Positions 26,012 through 33,952 of a DNA stretch of 64,000 nucleotides are shown here, in pieces; the first letter of the stretch is position 1; each line of letters begins with the position of its first letter. Below the pieces are notes generated by a model that ran no database searches, was not told the DNA's origin, and saw only the letters and a program-made list of their open reading frames with translations. A program made the translations under genes and the position numbers. This stretch comes from Kitasatospora setae KM-6054 (GTDB lineage Bacteria; Actinomycetota; Actinomycetes; Streptomycetales; Streptomycetaceae), in the NCBI RefSeq assembly GCF_000269985.1, contig NC_016109.1, positions 1,178,001-1,242,000 of the forward strand. Direction: 5' to 3'.

Positions 26012-27223
26012 TTGCACACCGCCACGATCTTCATCGAGCTCGGCGCGATCATCCTCACCCTGGGGCTGCTCGGGCGCATAGGCTCCCGCTACGGCCTCTC
26101 CCCCATCCCGCTGTACCTGCTCGGCGGCCTCGCGTTCGGCCAGGGCGGGCTGCTGCCGCTGAGCGCCAGCGAGGAGTTCGTCGCCACCGGCGCCGAGATC
26201 GGCGTGGTCCTGCTGCTGCTGATGCTCGGCCTGGAGTACACGGCCGCCGACCTGGTCACCAACCTGAAGAGCCAGTACCCGGCCGGGATGGTGGACTTCG
26301 CCTTCAACGCGCTGCCCGGCGCGGCGATGGCGCTGCTGCTGGGCTGGGGCCCGGTCGCCGCCGTCGTGCTGGCCGGCGTCACCTGGATCTCCTCGTCCGG
26401 CGTGATCGCGAAGGTGCTCGGCGACCTGGGGCGGCTGGGCAACCGGGAGACGCCGGTGATCCTGAGCATCCTGGTGCTGGAGGACCTGGCGATGGCGGTC
26501 TACCTGCCGATCCTGACCGCCCTGCTGGCCGGGGCCGGGCTGCTGGTCGGCAGCGTCACCCTCGCCGTCGCGCTGGCGACGGCCGGCGCGGTCCTCTTCG
26601 TCGCGCTCCGGTACGGGCGGCTGATCTCCCGGTTCGTCTCGCACGACGACCCGGAGAAGCTGCTGCTGGTGGTGCTCGGCCTGACCCTGCTGGTCGCGGG
26701 CATCGCGCAGCAGTTGCAGGTGTCGGCGGCGGTCGGCGCGTTCCTGGTCGGCATCGCGCTGTCCGGGGAGGCCGCGGAGGGCGCGCACACCCTGCTCAGC
26801 CCGCTGCGCGACCTGTTCGCCGCCGTGTTCTTCGTCTTCTTCGGCCTGAACACCAACCCGGCCAGCATCCCGCCGGTGCTGCTGCCCGCCCTGGCGCTGG
26901 CCGTCACCACCGCCCTCACCAAGATCGCCACCGGCTACTGGGCCGCCCGCCGGGCCGGCATCGCCGCCAAGGGCCGCTGGCGGGCGGGCGGCGCGCTGGT
27001 CGCCCGCGGCGAGTTCTCGATCGTGATCGCCGGCTTGGCCGTCGCCGCCGGCATCGAGCCCTCGCTCGGCCCGCTGGCCACCGCGTACGTCCTGCTGCTG
27101 GTCGTCATCGGCCCGCTCGCCGCCCGCTGGACCGAGCCGCTCGCCGCCCGCCTGACCCGGCGCGGCCCGGCCCCGGCCGCCGAGCCGCAGCCGCTCCCCG
27201 AGGAGCCCGGCGTCCGGGTCTGA
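26012..27223 (+). CDS. khtU: KhtU-like CPA2 cation/proton antiporter
   Basis: A 403-residue membrane protein with about 12 hydrophobic segments, of the monovalent cation:proton antiporter-2 family. Typical stretches are GLEYTAADL, WISSSGVIAKVLGDLGRLGNRETPV and ILVLEDLAMAVYLP, the last holding the conserved acidic pair of the transport core. The TTG start at 26012 has GGAAGGGAG in front. Partnered with the TrkA-C subunit upstream, it probably exports K+ in response to ligand or alkaline stress. An 18-bp terminator follows. Confidence 0.9.
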   Translation: MHTATIFIELGAIILTLGLLGRIGSRYGLSPIPLYLLGGLAFGQGGLLPLSASEEFVATGAEIGVVLLLLMLGLEYTAADLVTNLKSQYPAGMVDFAFNALPGAAMALLLGWGPVAAVVLAGVTWISSSGVIAKVLGDLGRLGNRETPVILSILVLEDLAMAVYLPILTALLAGAGLLVGSVTLAVALATAGAVLFVALRYGRLISRFVSHDDPEKLLLVVLGLTLLVAGIAQQLQVSAAVGAFLVGIALSGEAAEGAHTLLSPLRDLFAAVFFVFFGLNTNPASIPPVLLPALALAVTTALTKIATGYWAARRAGIAAKGRWRAGGALVARGEFSIVIAGLAVAAGIEPSLGPLATAYVLLLVVIGPLAARWTEPLAARLTRRGPAPAAEPQPLPEEPGVRV

Positions 27224-27235
27224 CGCCCGCCCCGT

Positions 27236-27278
27236 ACTCCCCTGGCGCACCGCGAAACCGGCGGTGCGCCAGGGGAGT
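27236..27278. terminator. Strong bidirectional terminator
   Basis: An 18-bp perfect stem (27236-27253 with 27261-27278) and a 7-base loop GAAACCG. It lies 13 bases after the antiporter stop and 57 bases beyond the end of the convergent methyltransferase gene. Confidence 0.85.
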
Positions 27279-27334
27279 TCGCGTTCCGGGCCCGGGCCGG
27301 GTGCCCGCCGCGCGCCGGACCACCGGGCTCCCGG

Positions 27335-28234
27335 TCATCCGGCGCCGTCGGCGGCCGCCTTCACCGCCACCGCGACCCGGCCGGAGCGGAGCGAGGAGCG
27401 GGCGGTGGCGGGGGTGCCGAGGCCGCGGGCGAGGGTGAGCAGGTCGTGGTCGGCGGTGACGCGCAGGCCGTGGTCGGCGAGCAGGGCGGCCATCCGTCCG
27501 GGTCTCCAGAGCGAGCGCCAGGGTTCGCCGGCGGTGGCCGGGTCGCCGAGCAGCCGGGTGAGGCGGCGTCCGGCGGTCGCCTTCAGCGAGGGCGCCTGGT
27601 AGTTGAGGACGAGCGCGCTGCCGGGGGCGGTGCGCGCGGCGAGGGCGGCGAGGGTGTCGCGGACCTGGTCGCGGGTCAGGTAGGGGACGACGCCCTCCCA
27701 GAGCCAGCTGGTGGGCGCGGACGGGTCGTGGCCGGCGGCGGCGAGCGCGGCGCCGAGGTCGTCGGTGGCGAAGTCGACGGCGGTGAAGCGCACCGAGCGG
27801 GCGGCGGGGTCGGCCCCGGCGGCGGCCAGCCGGTCGCGCTTGTCGCGTTGCGAGGCGGGGTGGTCGACCTCCCAGACGTCGGTGCCGGCGAGGGCGTCGA
27901 GCCGCCAGGCGCGGGTGTCCAGTCCGGCGCCCAGGATGACGAGTTGGCCGGCCGGGCGGTCGCGCAGCGCCTCGTCGATCGCGACCGTCCGGGGCACCGC
28001 GACCTCGGCGCAAGCCCGGACGCTCTCGTAGCCGGCGCGCTCCCGCCAGCCCTCCGGCGGCCGGCCGGCCCGGACCTCCGCGACCACGGCCCGCTCGCCG
28101 TCCCGCAGCAGCCGCCCGGCCACCGGGTCGGCGAACCGCCCCGCCCCGAGCCGCCCGTCCGCGGCCGCCCGCCCCTGGCAGACCAGTACCGCCGTCCGGC
28201 TCGCCGCGCGCCCGTTCCCGTCCATGCGCCCCAT
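27335..28234 (-). CDS. Class I SAM-dependent methyltransferase (LCMT/PPM-like)
   Basis: A 299-residue protein of the leucine-carboxyl-methyltransferase-like group common in actinomycetes. The SAM site is VILGAGLDTRAWRLD, followed by EVDHPASQRDKRDRL and, later, VDFATDD and WLWEGVVPYLTRDQV. It would methylate a small molecule or protein carboxylate; the target is unknown. Translation could start at 28234 or at the ATG three codons in (28225); neither has a strong Shine-Dalgarno. A 12-bp tandem repeat lies immediately upstream. Confidence 0.85.
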   Translation of the reverse strand: MGRMDGNGRAASRTAVLVCQGRAAADGRLGAGRFADPVAGRLLRDGERAVVAEVRAGRPPEGWRERAGYESVRACAEVAVPRTVAIDEALRDRPAGQLVILGAGLDTRAWRLDALAGTDVWEVDHPASQRDKRDRLAAAGADPAARSVRFTAVDFATDDLGAALAAAGHDPSAPTSWLWEGVVPYLTRDQVRDTLAALAARTAPGSALVLNYQAPSLKATAGRRLTRLLGDPATAGEPWRSLWRPGRMAALLADHGLRVTADHDLLTLARGLGTPATARSSLRSGRVAVAVKAAADGAG

Positions 28235-28235
28235 T

Positions 28236-28283
28236 GAACACCCCGCCGAACACCCCGCTGAACACCCCGGTGAACGCCCCGCC
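28236..28283. repeat. Four 12-bp tandem units upstream of the methyltransferase gene
   Basis: GAACACCCCGCC, -GCT, -GGT and GAACGCCCCGCC follow one another. The array touches the methyltransferase start region and could affect its promoter or, if translation began further upstream, encode Phe-Ser-Gly-Val-type repeats. Confidence 0.8.
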
Positions 28284-28331
28284 CCCGGCGGTCGGGCCGG
28301 GGGCGGGGCGGACGGGGACGGGCGGGTTCGG

Positions 28332-28709
28332 TCAGGCGTCGGAGTAGCTGAGGTCGCCGACCGACCAGGCGCTGATGTCGGCGATGGCGATCCGGTACAT
28401 GCCGCCGGTGTGCGGGAGCCCGAAGTCGCCCTGCAGGATCCGGGCCCGGTGCAGGTGCAGGTGGGTGGGCGGTTCGGGGGAGCCGCCGGGCGGGGGCGGC
28501 GGCGGGGGCGTGGCGAAGAGGGCGGCGAACGGTTTCAGGTGGTCCGAGGACTGGAGGACGTCCGCCACCCGCTCCCACCACAGGGCCACCGGGGCGAGCC
28601 GCCCGGTGATCACCGCTCCCGGTACCACCACTGTCACGGACATCTGGTTGCTGTGCTCGGACTCCACCATCGCGGCGATGTCGACGAGCAGCCCGTCAGG
28701 GTTCGACAT
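28332..28709 (-). CDS. Hypothetical protein (GvpU-like?)
   Basis: A 125-residue protein: MSNPDGLLVDIAAMVESE, then a beta-rich MSVTVVVPGAVITGRLAPVA, a seven-proline run (about 68-74), and a closing YRIAIADISAWSVGDLSYSD. The layout recalls gas-vesicle accessory GvpU-like proteins, but no gvp gene is near and I hold that weakly. It is leftward, with a 104-base gap to the EEP gene upstream. Confidence 0.55.
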   Translation of the reverse strand: MSNPDGLLVDIAAMVESEHSNQMSVTVVVPGAVITGRLAPVALWWERVADVLQSSDHLKPFAALFATPPPPPPPGGSPEPPTHLHLHRARILQGDFGLPHTGGMYRIAIADISAWSVGDLSYSDA

Positions 28710-28813
28710 GCCTCCGAGCCTAGGCCACACCCCGCCCTCCTGGGGACCCTCCGCCCCGACCGGGGCGAACTCGCCCCCCGGGCCCCGGCGGCGCCGTGGC
28801 GGCTGCCCGGCCG

Positions 28814-29803
28814 TCAGAGGGTCGCGGCGACGGTGAGCAGTTCCGCCTCGTGGTCGGAGAAGCCGGTGTCCACCCGGTCGCAGCCGTGCCGGGGCAGTGC
28901 GGTGAACAGGTAGTCCAGCTTGTGCCCGTTCTCGTGGGTGGCGGCGAAGCCGGAACGCTGCTCCGGCGCCTGCTGGGCGCACTCCCGGACGGTGTCGAAG
29001 TAGGCGGCGGGCCAGATCCAGGCGTCCCGGCGGTCCGATCCCGGCGGCGAGGAGTTCAGGTCGCCGCCGAACACCGAGCCGGCCGTACCCGGCACCGCGG
29101 CCGTACCGGCGGCGAGCAGCGCCGCCAACTGGTCGTCCCGGAACTCCGCGGCGCGGTCCGACCGGTCGGTGGGCGGCAGCGAGAGGTGCGCGACGCACAG
29201 CCGCAGGCCGGCACCGGGCGCGGCGGCCGGAGAGGCGCCGGACGCGGCGGACGTGCCGGTCGCGGTCCTGGTCGCCGCGCACAGGATGCCGCGGTGCAGA
29301 CCGCGCTCGGACTGGGGCGCCACGACCGGGGAGACGTCCGCGAGCGGGGCCGCCGCCAGGATGCCGATACCGGCGTCGCCGCGGCCGTCGCCGCAGTCCA
29401 CCGGGGTCGCGCCGCCCGCGCCGTCCACCTGCTCGTACGGCTGGAAGGCGAGCTGCCAGTCGGCGCCGAGCTCGGCCCTGGCCCGCTCCAGGTCGCCCCG
29501 GCAGGCTTCCTCCAGCAGCAGGGCCCGCGCCCCGTGGTCCTTCACCAGCGAGCGCAGCGCCCCGACCTTCTGCTCCCCGCCGCCGTACTTGCCGCACCCC
29601 CAGGCGGCCTCCCCGCACATGTTCCAGGTCGCCACCGTCAGCCGGGGCCCCGCCGTCGGGCCGCCCACCCCGACCACCGCCCCCGCACCGTGCCGCACCG
29701 CGGGCACCAGGCCCAGCAACAGCACCCCCGCCACCGCGCCCAGGGCCAGCCGCAGCCGACGGTGCGGGCGCGGCCCCGAGAGACTGCTGTAGTAGGGCGG
29801 CAC
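28814..29803 (-). CDS. Membrane-anchored endonuclease/exonuclease/phosphatase family protein
   Basis: A 329-residue EEP-fold protein. An N-terminal helix (LALGAVAGVLLLGLVPAV) anchors or exports it. Catalytic motifs are ATWNMCG, LLEEACRGD, LSLPPTDRS, GGDLNSSP and HKLDYLF, ending in TGFSDHEAELL. These fit a secreted DNase-, sphingomyelinase- or phosphatase-like hydrolase. Several extra Cys residues suggest disulfides outside the cell. The GTG at 29803 is 6 bases after AGGGGGAT. Substrate unknown. Confidence 0.85.
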   Translation of the reverse strand: MPPYYSSLSGPRPHRRLRLALGAVAGVLLLGLVPAVRHGAGAVVGVGGPTAGPRLTVATWNMCGEAAWGCGKYGGGEQKVGALRSLVKDHGARALLLEEACRGDLERARAELGADWQLAFQPYEQVDGAGGATPVDCGDGRGDAGIGILAAAPLADVSPVVAPQSERGLHRGILCAATRTATGTSAASGASPAAAPGAGLRLCVAHLSLPPTDRSDRAAEFRDDQLAALLAAGTAAVPGTAGSVFGGDLNSSPPGSDRRDAWIWPAAYFDTVRECAQQAPEQRSGFAATHENGHKLDYLFTALPRHGCDRVDTGFSDHEAELLTVAATL

Positions 29804-30106
29804 GCAATCCCCCTGAACGCTGAACGCTGACGCCGCCCAGCATAACTTTGCCGCCGAACCGCCCCGGGCCTGCGCCCCGGGCCCGGTCCCGACGGGCCGA
29901 CCGCGCCCCGACCCCGCGCCCCGGCCCCTCCCCCGAGCCCGCGCCACGGTCCCCCCGGATGGCCGGGAAAGGGCGCATCGGCCCGGTGGTGCGGGACCGA
30001 CGGAGGTTACTCGTGCGCGGTGGCCGGGACGTCTGCTTGGATTGGGGGCCGTTTTATCCCGGACAACTTCCCGGGGCCGTGCGCCGGCCCGTGAGAGAGG
30101 CATCTG
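29804..30106. other. Divergent intergenic region
   Basis: About 300 bases between the leftward EEP gene and the rightward prolyl oligopeptidase gene. CCCCGGGC-type repeats occur at about 29868-29884. A less GC-rich stretch near 30034-30070 (TTGGATT, GTTTTATCC) probably holds the peptidase promoter, but the spacing does not give a clean consensus. No coding sequence is supported. Confidence 0.35.
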
Positions 30107-32191
30107 ATGGTCAGGCTGACGCTGCCCGTGGAGGTCCCCCCGACGCGCCGCGCCCCCGAGGGCGGTTACACGCTGCACGGTCGGCACTACGAGGACCCGT
30201 ACGTCTGGCTGGAGCGGCTCGACGACACCGAGACGGTCGACTGGATCGCCGCCCAGGAGAGCGTCACCCGCACCGTGCTCGACGGCGTCCCCGGCCGCGA
30301 CGGTCTGCGCGCCGCCGTCGCCCGTTCCGCTCGTCACGCGCGGCTGTCCCCGCCGATCCCCGCGGGCCGGGACGGGCGCACCTTCCGCTGGCAGGCCGGT
30401 GCCGACGACGAGAAGTCCGCCCTGGTGATGCACCGCTCGGCCGGCTCCCCCGCGGAGACCGTGCTCGACCCGGGCGCCTGGCCGGCCGGCGACGTCCTGG
30501 TGTTCGCCGAGCCGTCCCCCGACGGCGCCCTGGTGGCGTTCGGCCGGGCCGGCGGCGGCACGCACGGCGCGGTGATCCGCGTCCTCGACGTCGAGACCGG
30601 CCGGCTGCTGCCCGACCGTCCGCGAGGCACCGACCACGGCTCGGTGGCCTGGCGACCCGATTCGTCCGGGTTCTTCTACACCGCCCGCCCGGAGCCCGGC
30701 GAGGTCCCGCCCGGCGAGGCGGCCTACTGGCACGCCGTCCACGAGCACCGGATCGGCTCGGCCGCCCCGGCCCGCAAGGTCTTCGGGGACGATCGCGACA
30801 AGGACCGCTGGTGCACCGTGCGCACCAGCGAGTGCGGCCGGTACGCCGTCATCACCGTGTGGGACTTCGTGCACGCCAACGACGTCACCCTGCTGCGCCT
30901 GGCCGACGGCGAGCTGATCCCGGTGGCCACCGGAATGCGGTCGGTCAACCAGGTGCAGGTCATCGACGACTCGGTCCTGGTGTGGACCGACCTCGACGCG
31001 CCGCGCGGACGCCTGTGCCGTGCGCCCCTCGCCGACCCGACCTCCTGGCACACGCTCATCCCGGAGGGCCCGGACATCCTGCAGACCGTCACCGGGATCG
31101 GCGGCCGCCTCTACGCCGTCTACTCGCACGCCGCCTCGCACCGGGTGGCCGTGCACGCCGAGGACGGCAGCCACCTGCGGGACCTCGCGCTCCCGTCCCT
31201 CGGCACGGTCAACCGGAACGAGGGGGAGGGCGTCGTCAGCGGGGTCACCGGCTCGTGGCACGGCGATGACGTGTGGGTGGCCTTCACCTCGTTCGTGCAG
31301 CCGCCGTCGGTCTACACGTACCACTACGCCCACGACCGCCTGGAGCCCTACCACGTACCGGACGCCGGCCTCGACCCGGCCGCGTACACCACCCGACAGG
31401 TCTGGTACGAGTCGGCCGACGGCACCCCCGTGTCGATGTTCCTCGTCCACCGCGCCGACCTGCCGCGCGACGGACGGCGACCGGTCCGGCTCAGCGGCTA
31501 CGGCGGCTTCAACATCCCCGTGGAACCGCGCTTCTCGGCCGTCAACGCCGCCTGGCTCCGACTCGGCGGAGTGCTGGCCTACGCCAACATCCGCGGCGGC
31601 GGCGAGTACGGCCGCGACTGGCACCAGGCCGCCGTCGGCACACGACGCCAGAACGCCTTCGACGACTACGTCGCCGCCGCCCGCCACCTGGTCGCCACCG
31701 GATGGACCGCCCCCGACCGGATCGCCTCGCGCGGCAACAGCAACGGCGGTCTGCTGGTGGCCGTCACCGCACTGCAGGCACCCGAAGCGTTCGGCGCCGT
31801 CTACTGCCGCGCACCCCTGCTCGACATGCTGCGCTTCCCCGCCTTCCCCAACCTCAGCGGCACCACCGTCGAATACGGCTCGCCGGACGACCCCGACGAG
31901 TGCGCCTACCTCGCCGCCTACTCCCCCTACCACAACGTGCGCCCCGATCGCCGCTACCCGGTGATGGCGATCGTCTCCGCACTCAACGACCGCACCGTAC
32001 CGCCGCACGACCCGCTCAAGATGATCGCCGCCCTCCAAACCGACGCCCCCCAGGGCGGCCCCTACCTCCTGGTACCACTGCGCGACTCCGGCCACAGCGG
32101 AGGAACCACCCGGTCGGCCCTCATCGAACAGGACGTCGACGAACTGAGCTTCCTCTGCTGGACGCTCGGCATCCCGGCGCAGCCAGAATGA
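30107..32191 (+). CDS. Prolyl oligopeptidase family serine peptidase (S9A)
   Basis: A 694-residue cytosolic peptidase of the usual S9A length. Residues 1-70 carry the conserved EDPYVWLE entry motif, residues 75-420 the beta-propeller, and the C-terminal hydrolase domain has GYGGFNIP, YANIRGGGEYGRDWH and the nucleophile elbow RGNSNGGLL (Gly-Asn-Ser-Asn-Gly-Gly, where GGSNGG is usual). The other triad members are Asp in LNDRTVPP and His in DSGHSGG. It cleaves after proline in short peptides. Relatives such as FlaP remove leaders of class III lanthipeptides, so a link to the precursor at 8340 is possible but unproven. The start is ATG 30107 after GAGAGAGG. Confidence 0.92.
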   Translation: MVRLTLPVEVPPTRRAPEGGYTLHGRHYEDPYVWLERLDDTETVDWIAAQESVTRTVLDGVPGRDGLRAAVARSARHARLSPPIPAGRDGRTFRWQAGADDEKSALVMHRSAGSPAETVLDPGAWPAGDVLVFAEPSPDGALVAFGRAGGGTHGAVIRVLDVETGRLLPDRPRGTDHGSVAWRPDSSGFFYTARPEPGEVPPGEAAYWHAVHEHRIGSAAPARKVFGDDRDKDRWCTVRTSECGRYAVITVWDFVHANDVTLLRLADGELIPVATGMRSVNQVQVIDDSVLVWTDLDAPRGRLCRAPLADPTSWHTLIPEGPDILQTVTGIGGRLYAVYSHAASHRVAVHAEDGSHLRDLALPSLGTVNRNEGEGVVSGVTGSWHGDDVWVAFTSFVQPPSVYTYHYAHDRLEPYHVPDAGLDPAAYTTRQVWYESADGTPVSMFLVHRADLPRDGRRPVRLSGYGGFNIPVEPRFSAVNAAWLRLGGVLAYANIRGGGEYGRDWHQAAVGTRRQNAFDDYVAAARHLVATGWTAPDRIASRGNSNGGLLVAVTALQAPEAFGAVYCRAPLLDMLRFPAFPNLSGTTVEYGSPDDPDECAYLAAYSPYHNVRPDRRYPVMAIVSALNDRTVPPHDPLKMIAALQTDAPQGGPYLLVPLRDSGHSGGTTRSALIEQDVDELSFLCWTLGIPAQPE

Positions 32192-32724
32192 CCGGTGCCA
32201 GACCAGCCGGAGACGCCCCCCGCCCCTGAAACACCGGGCACCCGCCCGCCGCCACCTCGCGACCGGTGCCCACGCCAGGACACCGCGACGTCCTTCCCGT
32301 GCTCCGGCGGGACAACCGGCCGCGCCACCACCCTCCCCGGCACCGGATTCCCGGACCACCCGCGCGTGGCACCTGCCACCGACGCGGACGGGCGCCCTGG
32401 CCGGGGGGCGGCCGGTGAGCGTGTCCGCCGGCCGCCGAGCGCAGCAGATGCGCGAGGAGTCGAGGAGTCCCTGCCGACCCGGATGGACCTCGCCCCGACC
32501 CGCCGAAAGCCGGCCGCTGCGGGCGGCGGAGAAGCGCCCGACTCCCGGGCGGTACCGACCCAACTCACCTACCAGCGCGCCACATCCTTCAGCATCCGCG
32601 CCAGGTGCAACCGGTTCCACGTCATGAACGTGGCGCTCCGATCGGTGAAGTCGTCTCCGTCTTGCCCCAGCCCGCGTCCGCCTGCGACGGAACGACGTAC
32701 CCCGGGTGCTGCAGGCTGTAAGGG
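32192..32724. other. Intergenic region before the CRISPR-like repeats
   Basis: About 530 bases with no intact gene. The minus strand near 32572-32643 reads TDRSATFMTWNRLHLARMLK and onward to a stop. That looks like a short piece of real coding sequence and may be the decayed end of a lost gene; I cannot name it. The base composition is slightly less GC-biased than in neighbouring genes. Confidence 0.4.
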
Positions 32725-32814
32725 GCCATCCCCGCCCGCGCGGGGATGGCCCCAACGGTGGGCCGCGGGCATCTTGGCGTCCGAGCTGCTCCCCGCGCCC
32801 GCGGGGTCGGTCCC
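32725..32814 (+). CRISPR. Orphan two-repeat type I-E-like CRISPR unit
   Basis: A 29-bp repeat (32725-32753), a 32-bp spacer (32754-32785) and a second 29-bp repeat (32786-32814). This is exactly the I-E geometry. The repeats share the TCCCCG and GCGGGG palindrome arms and a CCC end but differ at about 10 positions, so they are degenerate. The arms and orientation match E. coli-type I-E repeats read on the plus strand. No cas gene is present in the window. It begins 219 bases before a toxin-antitoxin pair. Confidence 0.7.
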
Positions 32815-32916
32815 GCGTCTGAACCGAGCGCGTCAGCAGTCGACTGGCTCGCCCTGCTTTCGGGGGCGGCCCAGTCCTCGGGCACCACAGGCCCGTACTG
32901 CGATATTCCGCGCGGA

Positions 32917-32937
32917 AGTGCGCACTACTGATAGATT
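32917..32937 (+). promoter_or_regulatory. Operator and -10 element of the toxin-antitoxin genes
   Basis: AGTGCGCACT (32917-32926) is a perfect 10-bp palindrome suited to antitoxin binding. TAGATT (32932-32937) fits a -10 element and places the transcription start at or next to the antitoxin ATG (32944). No Shine-Dalgarno is present, so the message is probably leaderless. Confidence 0.45.
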
Positions 32938-32943
32938 CGACAC

Positions 32944-33198
32944 ATGGACACCTACCCGATCACCGAGGCCCGCAACAAGCTCGGGGCCCTGGCGCGGCAG
33001 GTCAGCGCCGAACAGAAGCACATCGCCCTCTCGGACCGGGGCCAGACCATGGCCGTCCTGATCAGCCCGGCCGAGCTGGAGGAACTGGAGTACCACCGGG
33101 CCGCCGCCGAGTACCTGGCGCGCAAGGCCCGCGGCGAGACCGGGCCGGCCGTTCCCCACGACGAGGCCCGCCGCCGGGTCCTCGGAGAGGCCTCGTGA
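32944..33198 (+). CDS. Phd/YefM-family antitoxin
   Basis: An 84-residue DNA-binding antitoxin. The N-terminal Phd/YefM fold reads PITEARNKLGALARQV, then IALSDRGQTMAVLISPAELEELE. The C-terminal tail (RKARGETGPAVPHDEARRR) is the flexible part expected to wrap the toxin. Its last codons overlap the toxin start by 4 bases (GTGA). It would neutralise the toxin and repress the operon through the palindrome upstream. Confidence 0.9.
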   Translation: MDTYPITEARNKLGALARQVSAEQKHIALSDRGQTMAVLISPAELEELEYHRAAAEYLARKARGETGPAVPHDEARRRVLGEAS

Positions 33199-33443
33199 CC
33201 TACCGCATCGTCTGGGAGCCCGAGGCCCTGGCCGTGGCGCAGAAGTACGCCGCCGGCGACCGGGCCGGGATCGAGCAGGTCTTCCAGGCCGTCGACCTGC
33301 TCGCCGACAACCCCAGGCCGGCGGGCGCCTTCACGGTCGGGAGCAGCGGGATCTACCGGGTCCAGGTGGGCTTCTACCGCGTCCAGTACGAGGTCCACGA
33401 CCAGACGGTCACCGTGACCGTGTTCCACCTCGGCCGGGCCTGA
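33195..33443 (+). CDS. RelE/ParE-family toxin
   Basis: An 82-residue toxin of the RelE/ParE superfamily: YRIVWEPEALAVAQKYAAGD at the start, helix GIEQVFQAVDLLADNPRP, and the closing strands GIYRVQVGFYRVQYEVHDQ and VTVFHLGRA with conserved Arg and a terminal His. RelE members cleave mRNA on the ribosome, ParE members poison gyrase; sequence alone does not decide, though Arg/Tyr spacing favours RelE. Coupled to the antitoxin by overlap. Confidence 0.88.
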   Translation: MTYRIVWEPEALAVAQKYAAGDRAGIEQVFQAVDLLADNPRPAGAFTVGSSGIYRVQVGFYRVQYEVHDQTVTVTVFHLGRA

Positions 33444-33465
33444 CCACTCGACAACACCGGGGCCC

Positions 33466-33482
33466 GCAGGGACGACCCCTGC
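33466..33482 (+). terminator. Small hairpin after the toxin gene
   Basis: GCAGGG (33466-33471) pairs with CCCTGC (33477-33482) over a 5-base loop, 23 bases after the toxin stop. A weak terminator or processing hairpin. Confidence 0.4.
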
Positions 33483-33510
33483 ACCAGGGACCGCTACGGC
33501 TCGAAAGGGC

Positions 33511-33539
33511 CCCGCCCCCGCCCGCGCGGGGATGACCCC
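33511..33539 (+). CRISPR. Solitary type I-E-like CRISPR repeat
   Basis: A 29-bp element matching the repeat at 32725-32753 at about 25 of 29 positions, including the whole CCCCGCCCGCGCGGGGATG core and the CCCC end. Both copies are preceded by a GGCT..AA.GGG stretch, so similarity extends a few bases upstream. No second repeat lies 32 bases further on. The two near-identical repeats bracket the toxin-antitoxin genes. Confidence 0.65.
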
Positions 33540-33952
33540 AGAGCGGGGTGCTTGTTGACGGGCCGCGACGCCGGCCGTCGCGCTGCCGCGTTCCGCGTTC
33601 GGGCAGTGCCTGCGGGGCGGCAGGGCCCGCGGACCGGCGCGCGGAGGCCGCGCGGGCGTCCCTCGCCACGGCTCTGACCGGACGGGGGCGCCGCCTCCTC
33701 TCGGGCGGCCCCGCCGACGTGTGGCGGGGCGCCGACGAAGCGGCCCGGGAACCCGGGCCGGTACGGACCCGCCCTCGCGGCGGCGTACCGCCTCGCCGTC
33801 GACGCGCTCGATGCCGACGGGCAGCCTGCGGCCGGGTTCCGCCGGCGCCCCCGGGCCCGCACCGCGTGTCCGGAACGCTCCGCCGGGGTGGGGTGGCGGG
33901 GTAGGTTCGGGGGCGTTGGCGTGTCGATTCAAGACGAAGGCAGGTGTGGGTC
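33540..33952. other. Intergenic region after the solitary repeat
   Basis: About 410 bases with no gene I can support. The composition is GC-rich with coding-like stretches in several frames but no start or stop context. TAGGTT near 33902 and AGGTG shortly before 33953 probably belong to the glutathione peroxidase gene. Confidence 0.35.

Noticed and set aside
28332..28709. Gas vesicle cluster
   Set aside because: Only a weak GvpU-like resemblance. No gvpA or other gas vesicle gene is present.
32195..33061. Plus-strand frame across the CRISPR-like repeats
   Set aside because: Its translation contains the Pro-Ala-Arg-Gly-type peptides that CRISPR I-E repeats produce when translated. It is not a gene.
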